The notes beneath the pieces were generated by a model, which ran no database searches, was not told the DNA's origin, and saw only the letters and a program-made list of their open reading frames with translations. DNA of 48,589 nucleotides from Planctomycetota bacterium (GTDB taxonomy: Bacteria > Planctomycetota > Planctomycetia > Pirellulales > Pirellulaceae), in contig JAGWZB010000003.1 of assembly GCA_018969045.1 (NCBI GenBank), forward strand, positions 1-48,589. The letters are read 5' to 3'. Below are positions 9,704 through 19,023 of this stretch, piece by piece (positions within the stretch are counted from its first letter, which is position 1; each line of letters opens with the position of its first letter). Both the position numbers and the translations under genes were made by a program.

Positions 9704-11314
9704 ATGCCGGACGTCGTTTGCAAGTGCGGCCATTACGTGCGAGCGTATGTTTCCCCAGGGACGGAGGTCGTCTGTTACCAGTGCGGCACGGTTCTGACAA
9801 TGCCTGGAGATGCTTCGGAACCCTTCAAGCGTCGGATTGAATGGCTGCCCATACTTTTAAGGATCGCGACAATCCTCTCTTCGGTTGTCTTGTGCATTTG
9901 CGGTATTTGGTTTTGGTCACAATCAGGTATGTGGTACCCCACCAAGCTCCAAGAGAGTCCGCAGCCTGAGCTAGTTCCGATTGAAACCCAGCCAACTCCT
10001 AACCCAATTCCCAGGGACCAGTCCAAGTGGAGTAGTACACAGAACTGGAACACATCTTTTGAAAGGATTCCTCGTGGGAATGAACTCCAAGAGCAAGCAA
10101 TACAAATTTGCAGCTATGGATCTTTAGCGCCTCGATCAAAGATCTGGGAACGTCTTGATACCCAGTCGATGGCAGAGATAGCATCTAATGAAAACACCCT
10201 TGGTAAGTTTCTTGCATCGTTAGGATTGAATTCGGTGGATACTAGTCGACGTATCACCGGGAACAAATGGGACATCCTGGCTGTTGACCAAAACCAGGAG
10301 GATATCGGTGTTCTGGTCCGTTATTACCGCGAGCTGACTCCAACGATTCTTGATCGTCAAGGCCAGTGGATTCTCCAGTCCTGCTCGCTTGTCGGATCTG
10401 AGAAACTCTTCGAGACTTGTTCAAAGTTATTCGCTGAAGATTCGCCATCGAGTCAAGCCGAAGCAGCACAGCAGGAGCTGGAAGATGAAGAGACGCAGTC
10501 GCCGAGGTTTTACTTCACTCCCGAGTTTGGGTACATGGTTTTGGTTTTTCAGTTCCAGTCTGACAACATCGTGTGGAAGGATTTGATTCCACTGCCGGGC
10601 GAAGTGCCGATCACTCAAGCGTCGGTGTTGAGCCTCGAAATCGATTCGGTCTCTCGAAATAGTACCGAGCTGAACCGTTTTGTGGACATCTTTGGAGACT
10701 ACCAGGCAAAATCCCAGCAATCTTTGGCAAGTATCTTCTTGGATCGACAGTCTGATGAAAAATCAAAATCCATTCAATCACTCCGAACCATCGATGTGAT
10801 TCCGCAGTTTCGATCTCGACGGTTGATCGAGCTTGTGAAAACAGCACAGAACGATAGCGATTCACTCAGCCAACGGTTGCTGCGTTTCAGGAAGGATTAT
10901 CCAGAGGATTTTGGAGCGGATTGCTTGCTGGTTTCCCTCTGGTGCTACGAGAGTCGTCAATCGCGCTACAAGATATCTTACGACGAGTCGGTTACGAACT
11001 TTATCGATTCAGCGCAAAGACTCTTCATGAGAACTTCTGACCCACTGCTGCTTGAGATCAAAGCCCGCATGTTCGATTCTTGTGGACGTGGAAAAGAAGC
11101 ACTCAAAGCCGTTAGCGAGGCCGAGAAACTAGGCTTCAAGTCTTTCTATCTATTGGAGAGTCGAATTCAAGAGTGCTTGGAATCCAAGGACAAAGATCGA
11201 TTGCTGGATTATTTGTCCCAACTAAACGAATATTTTGCTGGTCAACCCGATGGTGCTCTGGATCCACAGGTTCGTGAAATTTGGCGAAGCCGACTAGCAG
11301 ATCTGGATAAGTAG
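9704..11314 (+). CDS. Hypothetical protein with N-terminal zinc-ribbon-like motif and one TM helix
   Basis: CKCGHYV...VVCYQCGT cysteine pairs; hydrophobic LLRIATILSSVVLCICGIWFW; long soluble C-terminus. Confidence 0.6.
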   Translation: MPDVVCKCGHYVRAYVSPGTEVVCYQCGTVLTMPGDASEPFKRRIEWLPILLRIATILSSVVLCICGIWFWSQSGMWYPTKLQESPQPELVPIETQPTPNPIPRDQSKWSSTQNWNTSFERIPRGNELQEQAIQICSYGSLAPRSKIWERLDTQSMAEIASNENTLGKFLASLGLNSVDTSRRITGNKWDILAVDQNQEDIGVLVRYYRELTPTILDRQGQWILQSCSLVGSEKLFETCSKLFAEDSPSSQAEAAQQELEDEETQSPRFYFTPEFGYMVLVFQFQSDNIVWKDLIPLPGEVPITQASVLSLEIDSVSRNSTELNRFVDIFGDYQAKSQQSLASIFLDRQSDEKSKSIQSLRTIDVIPQFRSRRLIELVKTAQNDSDSLSQRLLRFRKDYPEDFGADCLLVSLWCYESRQSRYKISYDESVTNFIDSAQRLFMRTSDPLLLEIKARMFDSCGRGKEALKAVSEAEKLGFKSFYLLESRIQECLESKDKDRLLDYLSQLNEYFAGQPDGALDPQVREIWRSRLADLDK

Positions 11315-11340
11315 TCTGCAAGTGCGGTTTTTAGGTCGGA

Positions 11341-12015
11341 TCAACCTCCAAGCAGTCTTGAAATCCATCCTTGCAAGCGAGCCATATCTTGATCGATCAA
11401 GATCCCTGCTATTAGCAAACACACAAGTCCCAGAACGATGCATACGGTCGCTTGCACAAAGGTCGTTCTGGAGATCATCGACCCTGATGCCGATAGTGAT
11501 TTCGATTCCATCAAGAGTTTTTCAAATTCATACCAACCCATCAAACTAGGTTGCTTACCACAGGCCGTCAAATGCGAGGTGTTTGGGAACCCCCGGCTTG
11601 ACTCAACAATGGCCCTGATACTCCAACTAGGTACCTCGAGTTGATTACCTAACCAAGAATGTTCGATCGACTTATCAACCAGAGTTTGATCAAGAACATT
11701 TCTTAACTGTTCGCACGAGAGCCCAAGAACAGTCCAGCCGGGGGTTCGTTGAAGTGCAAAGAACAGGACCACAAGGAAGTACAGAGCCATCAGAAGTAGC
11801 CACGCCCACTCCCCAAGATTTGCATAGGCTCCGGTTGGAAAGAACAACTCGATCGGGCCGATGAGAGCAAACCCACATAGAGCAAACCCCACAAGCAATA
11901 CGTCCTGCCCGCTTGTCAAGAGCGTAGGGGTTCTTCGCAGGGCTAAGAGCCCCATGACCAGAAGGTAGATTCCAAATGGAGCGATCCCGATGGCAAGCCT
12001 CAGATAATCCATCAT
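11341..12015 (-). CDS. Hypothetical multi-pass membrane protein
   Basis: Several hydrophobic helices; 15 nt downstream of the radical SAM gene, same strand. Confidence 0.6.
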   Translation of the reverse strand: MMDYLRLAIGIAPFGIYLLVMGLLALRRTPTLLTSGQDVLLVGFALCGFALIGPIELFFPTGAYANLGEWAWLLLMALYFLVVLFFALQRTPGWTVLGLSCEQLRNVLDQTLVDKSIEHSWLGNQLEVPSWSIRAIVESSRGFPNTSHLTACGKQPSLMGWYEFEKLLMESKSLSASGSMISRTTFVQATVCIVLGLVCLLIAGILIDQDMARLQGWISRLLGG

Positions 12016-12030
12016 TCGTTCACCGTTGTC

Positions 12031-13053
12031 TTACTTGATTTGAATTGCTCGGCAGTCGCATAGGTGGGATGCGACATCGCTTTGGAAACACTGGCTGTAA
12101 TTCATCTGCTTGAGTCGCTCATGACGAGGCTCACTGCAGGTCGAGCATTTCCCAAGCATAGAATCCCAATCCCATAAATCCACCGTATATATCACCTCAG
12201 ATGTCTCAAGAGCCGATTGGCCGAGCCGATCTTGAAGCAATTTCTCGAAGGCTTGTTCGAGCTGTCGGGCCGTTGGAGGCTGCCAAGCGACTTGCTTTGC
12301 GACGCTCTGGATGAAACCATTGCCAGTCCGAGTGGGAATCAAGCAGATGCGGTTCGCCCCGCACTGGGCTGCCCACTGACTGCTGCGCACTGCCCAATCA
12401 ACTGAATCTGCAAGGGGAGTTCCAAGTGGCTGCAAGAGAACGAAAGCTCGAACGTGAATCGCCTCAGTGCCAAGAAACTCGACCGCCTTTGCGAACTGAT
12501 CCAGGCTCATCGATTTGTTGAGCCATTTTCTTCCCTGTGGATCTATGGTTTCGAGCCCCATAGCGATCTCCAATTCCCCATCGAGCAAGTCCCGAAAACG
12601 CAGCACCGAATCCCTGATGTTTTGCCTAGCAAGCAATGCTGCATGATTCTCGACAATGACTCTCTCAAAACCTCGGCACCATTGCGCAATGGTAGCATGC
12701 TCGCTAGGGTCTACGTTCGCAGGATCAAAAAAATTCGAAGCATTGTAAAGCTTAAGCCATTCTCTAGGATTCCGGTTCGGACTCTCGCGGGCGATCCTAC
12801 GATGGAGATTTTCAATTTGAAGCGTCAAAGAGCCGACCGGTGTCTTTTTCGCATCGAGCGTATATTTCCAAAGATCGCACATCGAGCAACTGAACCTACA
12901 TTCAGAACCCACCAGAAAGTAAGTCAGAGCGGAGATCAAGTTGCCATGGCCATCGGTTTCAAGCTCTTGAGCCCAGCCCATCGACTGCCCAGCTACGCGA
13001 GGAATCTTTGGAGACCTTGCACTTCGAATCTTCCCTGTGAGCGACTTATCCAT
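12031..13053 (-). CDS. Radical SAM protein, COG1244 / archaeosine-synthase-RaSEA-like
   Basis: CRFSCSMC (CX3CX2C); LYNASNFFDPANVDP, VENHAALL, EIAMGLETIDPQGRKWLNKSMSLDQF resemble this subfamily; extra C-terminal cysteines CSTC...CDC. Confidence 0.7.
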   Translation of the reverse strand: MDKSLTGKIRSARSPKIPRVAGQSMGWAQELETDGHGNLISALTYFLVGSECRFSCSMCDLWKYTLDAKKTPVGSLTLQIENLHRRIARESPNRNPREWLKLYNASNFFDPANVDPSEHATIAQWCRGFERVIVENHAALLARQNIRDSVLRFRDLLDGELEIAMGLETIDPQGRKWLNKSMSLDQFAKAVEFLGTEAIHVRAFVLLQPLGTPLADSVDWAVRSSQWAAQCGANRICLIPTRTGNGFIQSVAKQVAWQPPTARQLEQAFEKLLQDRLGQSALETSEVIYTVDLWDWDSMLGKCSTCSEPRHERLKQMNYSQCFQSDVASHLCDCRAIQIK

Positions 13054-13882
13054 CCATGTGTTCCTGAGCGTAGCTAGCCAGAAAAACTGCAGCCGCGATC
13101 AGATCAGCGGTGGTTCCTGGGTTCATTCGATGGTGGTTTTGTCGAAGAAAACTATCGAATTTCGCCCAAGCCGATTCATAGCTCTGGCTTGAGTAAACTC
13201 CGCTTTGCAAAACTGCCAGAGCATGAGATTGCACCACATTGCCGATCTCTTTACCATGCTTGCGCACGATCAAGCTATCGGGACGAGTAGCCAAGATTTC
13301 GATTTGCAAACACCGTATTGCATCGCGTTGCGGTAGGTGTTTGAGCAACTCAAGAAGTCGGCCACTCCACTGTGAGACTTGCTCGAAGCCATTGGTATAT
13401 TGCAAAGCGACATCGTCCCAACTTGCTGCGAGCTTCATCGCATCGAGGATCGAGGGGGGTGGGGTATTTCGCACGTCTTGGTGATCGACCTTCCCCAGTC
13501 CACCTGGATTGGTCAATCGTATGGCTTGATATATTGCCTGGCTGTCGCCGGGAGTGGAGGTTTGAATGATCGCAGAAACCTTTTGGCCGAAAGGTATGTT
13601 GGTCGATGGCAGGGCAAGGGCCATGGGTGCAAGAAGCAGGATCGTACCCAGGCTGGTATTGACCCCTACGGTTTCGAGCATGGCTTGGACACCAACCAAA
13701 ACGACTTGACCGAGTTGACCCTTTGGCACTGTGCGATCAAAGGCTTGACCGATCGCCGAGGCTGCCATTTGAAAGTCTTGAAACTGCATATCGGAAAACG
13801 AGGCCTCTGGGTGTACATTCCCCGCCTTGATCGAAGACGCTTCGCTTAGAATCGCTTCCGAAATACGTTTTCCGATACTCAA
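13046..13882 (-). CDS. Triphosphoribosyl-dephospho-CoA synthase-like (CitG/MdcB family) protein
   Basis: EAILSEASSIKAGNVHPEASFSDMQFQDFQMAA...VGVNTSLGTILLLAPMALA resembles the CitG family. Overlaps the start of the radical SAM gene by 8 nt. Confidence 0.75.
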   Translation of the reverse strand: MSIGKRISEAILSEASSIKAGNVHPEASFSDMQFQDFQMAASAIGQAFDRTVPKGQLGQVVLVGVQAMLETVGVNTSLGTILLLAPMALALPSTNIPFGQKVSAIIQTSTPGDSQAIYQAIRLTNPGGLGKVDHQDVRNTPPPSILDAMKLAASWDDVALQYTNGFEQVSQWSGRLLELLKHLPQRDAIRCLQIEILATRPDSLIVRKHGKEIGNVVQSHALAVLQSGVYSSQSYESAWAKFDSFLRQNHHRMNPGTTADLIAAAVFLASYAQEHMDG

Positions 13883-13989
13883 CGTTTCTGCTGCCTAGGT
13901 TAAGATAATGGGTAAACCTTTCGGTTTCAAACCGTATTCAAACAGTATAAGTCCTTGATGACAACTTAGCGACTGCAGGCGACCTTTCG

Positions 13990-15771
13990 ATGAGCAACCC
14001 CCGACGCTTCAGACTTCCAACGGGTAATCGCAGGGCGTTTCTAGGTAGCGCTGTAGCAGGCGGGCTGTTGCCTAGCCGACTAGTCGATCGCGCTGTGGGT
14101 CAAGAGCGATTGACGCTCAACCAAGCTGCCGCCACGGTCCACCCTTTGGCCACCCAAAGCGCGATGCGGATTTTGCGTAGTGGTGGGAATGCCGTCGATG
14201 CTGCGATCTCTGCAGCCTTGGTTCTTGGGGTTGTCGATGGCCACAACTCCGGCGTTGGGGGTGGATGTTTGGTCCTGATCCGGCGTTCTAATGGACAACT
14301 CCTTGCCATCGATGGCAGAGAGACCGCAGGCTTAGCCGCCCACGAAACCATGTTTGTCCGCGATGGAAAAGCGGATCCGAGTCTGAGCCAAAACGGTCCG
14401 CTGGCATGTGGCGTTCCCGGTCAAATCGCTGCGTTCAAGCAAATGCATGCGACATCTGGTAGGCTCGATTGGAAAGAGCTGTTTGCCGATGCGCACAGAG
14501 CCGCCTCAGAGGGCGTTGCCGCCTCCAAATCGATTGGGCGCACGATTGCTGCCGAAGCCGTCCAGCTGCAGAAGTATCCGGCTTCTCGAGCGATCTACTT
14601 TCACCCCTCTGGTAAGCCTATCGCAGAGGGTGAGCGATTGATTCAAAAGGATTTGGCGAACACCTTGGCGATGATCTCAGAACAAGGCCCCCAGTGGTTC
14701 TACGATGGGCCTTTTGCCACCGCATGCGAAACCTATTTGAAATCGATCGGTGGTATCCTGACGCGTGAGGATTTTCGAAACTACCAAGCTAAAACACGCA
14801 CTGCGATCCGGACTCCTTACCGTCAATATGAAGTGATAGGTTTCCCGACTCCTAGTTCTGGTGGGATGCATATCGCGCAGATGCTCATGATGCTTCAGCC
14901 GTTTCCTGTTGGTGCATGGATGCGATCCCGTCCGGATGCTTATTACCATCTGCTGTGCGAGGTCATGAAGCGGGCGTTTGCCGATCGCGCTTATTGGCTG
15001 GGAGATAGCGACTTTGTCGATGTTCCTGAGGGGCTTTTGGATCCAACGTATGCTCTGGATCGAATGTCCGATTTCAATCCGGATCAAGCCAGCATGGGTA
15101 TCGAACATGGTTGGCCTGCAGATGCAAATCAGCAAGCAAATTCGCCTCATGGAGTTTCATCAAGCGAGGATAAAAAGCACACAACCCACCTTACGACTGC
15201 CGACGACGAAGGCAACTGGGTTGCGATGACCTGTACGGTCAACACGTCATGGGGGTCCAAAGTAACTATTCCTGGTACGGGGGTCATTCTCAACAATCAA
15301 ATGGATGATTTCAGCATTTCGCCGGGTATTCCGAATGCTTTCGGATTGATCGGGTCCCAAGCCAATGCGGTAGCTGCAGGCAAACGGCCTCTTTCAAGCA
15401 TGAGCCCTACGATGGTCCTGGATTCCAAAGGTCAGCCGGTATTGACGGCAGGAGGTGCCGGTGGCCCAAGGATCATCAATGCAACGCTCCAAGTCCTCTT
15501 GAGGGTGCTCGATGGAGGGTATCGGGTAAATCAAGCTGTGGATGCACCCCGAGTGCATCATCAGTGGCAACCTGATCAACTCTTGATCGAGGACCAAATA
15601 GGAGTTGGGACATCCCTGGAAATCTCTCCTGATCTTCGCAAGCAACTTATGAAGTTGGGGCACCCTTGGAAGGCGTCGTCATCGATCGCGATTTGCCAAG
15701 CCATCGCTCGACAAGGTGATCGCTTAACGGCAGCCCATGACCCACGTGCCCAAGGTTCCTCTGAACAATAA
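13990..15771 (+). CDS. ggt: Gamma-glutamyltransferase, likely Tat-exported
   Basis: NRRAFLGSAVAGGLLPSRL (twin-arginine); GGNAVDAAISAALVLGVVDGHNSGVGGG; catalytic-Thr region KHTTHLTTADDEGNWVAMTCTVN; GTGVILNNQMDDFS. Confidence 0.93.
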   Translation: MSNPRRFRLPTGNRRAFLGSAVAGGLLPSRLVDRAVGQERLTLNQAAATVHPLATQSAMRILRSGGNAVDAAISAALVLGVVDGHNSGVGGGCLVLIRRSNGQLLAIDGRETAGLAAHETMFVRDGKADPSLSQNGPLACGVPGQIAAFKQMHATSGRLDWKELFADAHRAASEGVAASKSIGRTIAAEAVQLQKYPASRAIYFHPSGKPIAEGERLIQKDLANTLAMISEQGPQWFYDGPFATACETYLKSIGGILTREDFRNYQAKTRTAIRTPYRQYEVIGFPTPSSGGMHIAQMLMMLQPFPVGAWMRSRPDAYYHLLCEVMKRAFADRAYWLGDSDFVDVPEGLLDPTYALDRMSDFNPDQASMGIEHGWPADANQQANSPHGVSSSEDKKHTTHLTTADDEGNWVAMTCTVNTSWGSKVTIPGTGVILNNQMDDFSISPGIPNAFGLIGSQANAVAAGKRPLSSMSPTMVLDSKGQPVLTAGGAGGPRIINATLQVLLRVLDGGYRVNQAVDAPRVHHQWQPDQLLIEDQIGVGTSLEISPDLRKQLMKLGHPWKASSSIAICQAIARQGDRLTAAHDPRAQGSSEQ

Positions 15772-15809
15772 GAGCGTCTTGATAGAGCCCATCTATCAGG
15801 GCCAATCCA

Positions 15810-17309
15810 TCAGGACTCTTCGGCTAGCCAACCTGCAAGCCGAATCGCCATCATCATCAACGTGGTTTGAGGGTTGCACCCAAGGATATTCGGCAAGACC
15901 GAAGCGTCGCAGATACGCAGTCGATCGATGTGTCGAAACTTGAACTGGGGATCGACCGGTGCGGCGGGATCGGCTCCCATTGCGCAGCTTCCGCTGTAAT
16001 GGTAAAGCGTCGTAACGAATCTTTCGAAATGGCTTCGAATCGCTTCGTCGGATTGTCTTTTGAATCCTGGTAACATCTCATGCTCGAGCAGATCGGACCA
16101 ACCTTGCTGATGAAAGAAGTCCCTGCTCCATCGAATGGCTTGCAAGAAAGCGGGCCAATCCTTTGTGTCAGTCAGGTATCCAGGATCGATTGCATCTGGC
16201 ATGACGGATCCATGGCTCCGGGGTTTGCATTGGGTGATACCGATGCTGATGCATGGCTGTTGGATTGGAATATTTGGATAGGCCAAGTAGTGTGTCGGAG
16301 TGATATGCCACTGGAAGCTTTGGGGGGTGTTTCCGGTTGGATCGATGAATGCTCCTAGTTCGGCGAGGTTCGAGGATTTGGGCCCGTCTTGGTTTTGGAT
16401 GTATTTCAGACGATCGGAACGATCCAAGGGCCATGAGAAAGCACTTCCGGATCGAAGCTTGAAAATGATCGGATAGACCAAATGGTCCCGCAGTCCTGTG
16501 CCGATGCGATCGTGGTGGTGCGTACAAACCAGACCCGCGTGGGCGAGCGTATCTTTTGGTCCGATCCCGCTTTGAAAGAGCAACCTTGGGGTTTGGACCG
16601 CGCCGCAACAGAGGATGATCTGCTTGCTTGCTTTGAGTTCGAGTCTTTCCTTATCCACATCGACAACGACTCCTAGGGCGCGATCTGATTGGATCGTTAT
16701 TTTTCTAGCGAATGCCCTTGTTAGAATATCGCAACGCATCAACCGGCCTGAGCTGATGCGTCTGCCGGCAGATTGCATACGAACATAGGGGGCGAGCATC
16801 GAGCTTGGAGACACCATTGCATCATGGGATCCATAGCCGAGCGTGATTGCCTGGTCGAGCAATCTTGCCGTATTGCTGTGGAGTTCTGGGAGCGAACCTT
16901 GCCAAACATCTCGCAACTTTGAAAAAATCGCACGAATGGAATTCTTTGTCCATAGACCTCCGCCCATAGCGTGAAGTTCTTCGAGGCACGAGTCGGACGG
17001 TTCGATGCGAATCATTGCATTGATTGCCGAGGATCCGCCGATGGTTCTGCCCGCGGGCCATGCAAGCTTGCGAGACGCTAGCTGGCTTTGTGGTTGGATC
17101 TGGTAGTTCCAATCGATCCTGGAGCCAAAGCTTCGAGGGTAGAAAGCGGGGATTTTGGATAGGGGCCCGGCATGCTCGGATCCAGCTTCGATGACCAAGA
17201 CGCTTCCAATGGATTGGAGTTGATTTGCGAGCATCGACCCCGAGGGTCCCGAACCAACGATCAGATAATCGTAGTTTGGCTTCAGTGAGCTAGGATTCAC
17301 AAGATGCAT
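15810..17309 (-). CDS. GMC-family FAD-dependent oxidoreductase
   Basis: DYLIVGSGPSGSMLANQL; GGSSAINAMIRIEP; HYSGSCAMG...LRICDASVLPNILGCNPQTTLMMMA. Start set to ATG at 17309; the ORF-track start would overlap the SDR gene. Confidence 0.88.
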   Translation of the reverse strand: MHLVNPSSLKPNYDYLIVGSGPSGSMLANQLQSIGSVLVIEAGSEHAGPLSKIPAFYPRSFGSRIDWNYQIQPQSQLASRKLAWPAGRTIGGSSAINAMIRIEPSDSCLEELHAMGGGLWTKNSIRAIFSKLRDVWQGSLPELHSNTARLLDQAITLGYGSHDAMVSPSSMLAPYVRMQSAGRRISSGRLMRCDILTRAFARKITIQSDRALGVVVDVDKERLELKASKQIILCCGAVQTPRLLFQSGIGPKDTLAHAGLVCTHHHDRIGTGLRDHLVYPIIFKLRSGSAFSWPLDRSDRLKYIQNQDGPKSSNLAELGAFIDPTGNTPQSFQWHITPTHYLAYPNIPIQQPCISIGITQCKPRSHGSVMPDAIDPGYLTDTKDWPAFLQAIRWSRDFFHQQGWSDLLEHEMLPGFKRQSDEAIRSHFERFVTTLYHYSGSCAMGADPAAPVDPQFKFRHIDRLRICDASVLPNILGCNPQTTLMMMAIRLAGWLAEES

Positions 17310-17325
17310 TCTGCTCGCCGGAAAA

Positions 17326-18081
17326 TCAATAGTCCAGGCTGGCACCGCCATCGACATGGAGTCCTTGGCCGGTGATGAAACTGCTATCTTCGGTGGCAAG
17401 GAACAAGCAGACGCGTCCCATTTCATCGATATCGGCCATGCGACCGATGGGCTGAAGCGCCGCGATCCTTTCCAATGCAGCTTGGGGGTCCGATAGACTC
17501 GATGCCCACTGCCGCATCAATGGCGTATCAACATTGCTTGGGAGAATCGCGTTGACTCGAATCCCAAATGGTGCGCACTCGAGGGCAAGGGATTTGGTGA
17601 AAGACAACTGGGCACCTTTGCTTGCCGCGTAGGCCGTCGAATTGCGTTGTCCAAGCACGGCGGTCATCGAGCTTACGTTGATGATTGTCCCTTTGGTTTT
17701 TTTTAGATGCTCCAAGGTGTGGTAGCACATCGAGTAAGTGCTCAGAAAATTAATACGAAGCACTTCCAAAGCATCCTTGGGGGGCATTCGATGGATCGGC
17801 GTGTCTGGGGGGTGGATACCAGCGTTATTGATCAGACAATCGATTTTGCCATAGCGATCGACGACATCCGCGATGCTCGAAGCGATTTGTTGTTCATCCC
17901 CGACGTCGCACAAGACCGCTAAGTGATTTTCCCCTAGGCTATTTGCGGTTTGCAACGCGGATGAAATATCTCGGTCTAAGATCGCTACGAAGGCTCCTTC
18001 TTTGGCGAAGACTTTTGCGCATCCGGCACCGATTCCTTTGGCGCCTCCGGTAATGACAACCACACGTTGGGAAAATCGCAT
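17326..18081 (-). CDS. Short-chain dehydrogenase/reductase (SDR)
   Basis: VVITGGAKGIGAGCAKVF; INNAGIHPP; YAASKGAQLSFTKSLALE; 16 nt upstream of the GMC gene. Confidence 0.92.
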   Translation of the reverse strand: MRFSQRVVVITGGAKGIGAGCAKVFAKEGAFVAILDRDISSALQTANSLGENHLAVLCDVGDEQQIASSIADVVDRYGKIDCLINNAGIHPPDTPIHRMPPKDALEVLRINFLSTYSMCYHTLEHLKKTKGTIINVSSMTAVLGQRNSTAYAASKGAQLSFTKSLALECAPFGIRVNAILPSNVDTPLMRQWASSLSDPQAALERIAALQPIGRMADIDEMGRVCLFLATEDSSFITGQGLHVDGGASLDY

Positions 18082-18136
18082 TGGATTGGCTCTGCAGTAA
18101 AAAGGGGGGTGGATTATTTAATGTGTCCAAGTATCT

Positions 18137-19018
18137 TTGCCGGGCATGCCAATTCAAGACACACTCTACCCGCTGTTTAGGTCCAGGACGCTCATGACGA
18201 TCGGCTCTATCGCGATTGCGATGGGCGGTTACTCATTGTTTCCGATCGTCAAAGAGTATAGCAAGTACTCCGATGTGGGGGACACACCGTCAGACCTCCA
18301 TGCAGCCCTTTCCTTGGTCCTGGGGTGGCTATTGGTGTTTCGTACCAATGCGGCTTACGCACGCTGGTGGGAAGCTCGAACGCTCTGGGGAAGTTTGATC
18401 AATTGCAGTAGGAACTTGGCCATCAAGATCCAGGAGTTCTTTCCTGATTTGAGTTTCGAGGAACGCCGATTCCTTTCTAGGCATCTGTCTGAATTTCCAA
18501 GCGCGCTTACTTGTCATCTTCGCAAGGAACCCTATTCGGGCCCGATTTTCCAAGGAGCGGTACCGACACATGTCCCACTGGCGATCTCTCAAGATCTTTA
18601 TCGGTGGATTGCGAGTCGTCTAGCCAATACCAAGTTCGATCGGGATTTGCTAAGGATTCTGGATTGTGAGACTGCCAAGCTCATGGATATTTGTGGAGCG
18701 TGTGAACGGATCGCAAAAACGCCTATGGTACGGTCTTATCGGGTCTTCGCCCGGCAGTGCATCTTTCTGTTTCTTTTCACTTTACCATGGGGTTTGGTCC
18801 AAGACTTCATGTGGTGGACATTGCCATTGACGATCGTCATCTCCTACTTCATGGTTGGTATGGAAATTGTCGCTGAGCATGTCGAAGAGCCTTTCGGTTT
18901 TGACGAAGACGATTTGGATCTAGAGGGCATGTCCAAGACGATTGCCAATTCCGTAGAAGAGATTTTTTACAACAGCCGCAGAGAACTGAGTCAACCCGTC
19001 CAAGAAGAACAAGGATAA
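18137..19018 (+). CDS. Bestrophin-like (UPF0187) membrane channel protein
   Basis: VLGWLLVFRTNAAYARWWEARTLWGSLINCSRNLAIKIQEFF; C-terminal MEIVAEHVEEPFGFDEDDLDLE. Confidence 0.88.
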   Translation: MPGMPIQDTLYPLFRSRTLMTIGSIAIAMGGYSLFPIVKEYSKYSDVGDTPSDLHAALSLVLGWLLVFRTNAAYARWWEARTLWGSLINCSRNLAIKIQEFFPDLSFEERRFLSRHLSEFPSALTCHLRKEPYSGPIFQGAVPTHVPLAISQDLYRWIASRLANTKFDRDLLRILDCETAKLMDICGACERIAKTPMVRSYRVFARQCIFLFLFTLPWGLVQDFMWWTLPLTIVISYFMVGMEIVAEHVEEPFGFDEDDLDLEGMSKTIANSVEEIFYNSRRELSQPVQEEQG

Positions 19019-19023
19019 ACAGC

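Noticed and set aside
15810-17426. N-terminal extension of the GMC oxidoreductase to 17426
   Set aside because: It would overlap the SDR C-terminus; ATG at 17309 starts just before the FAD-binding motif.
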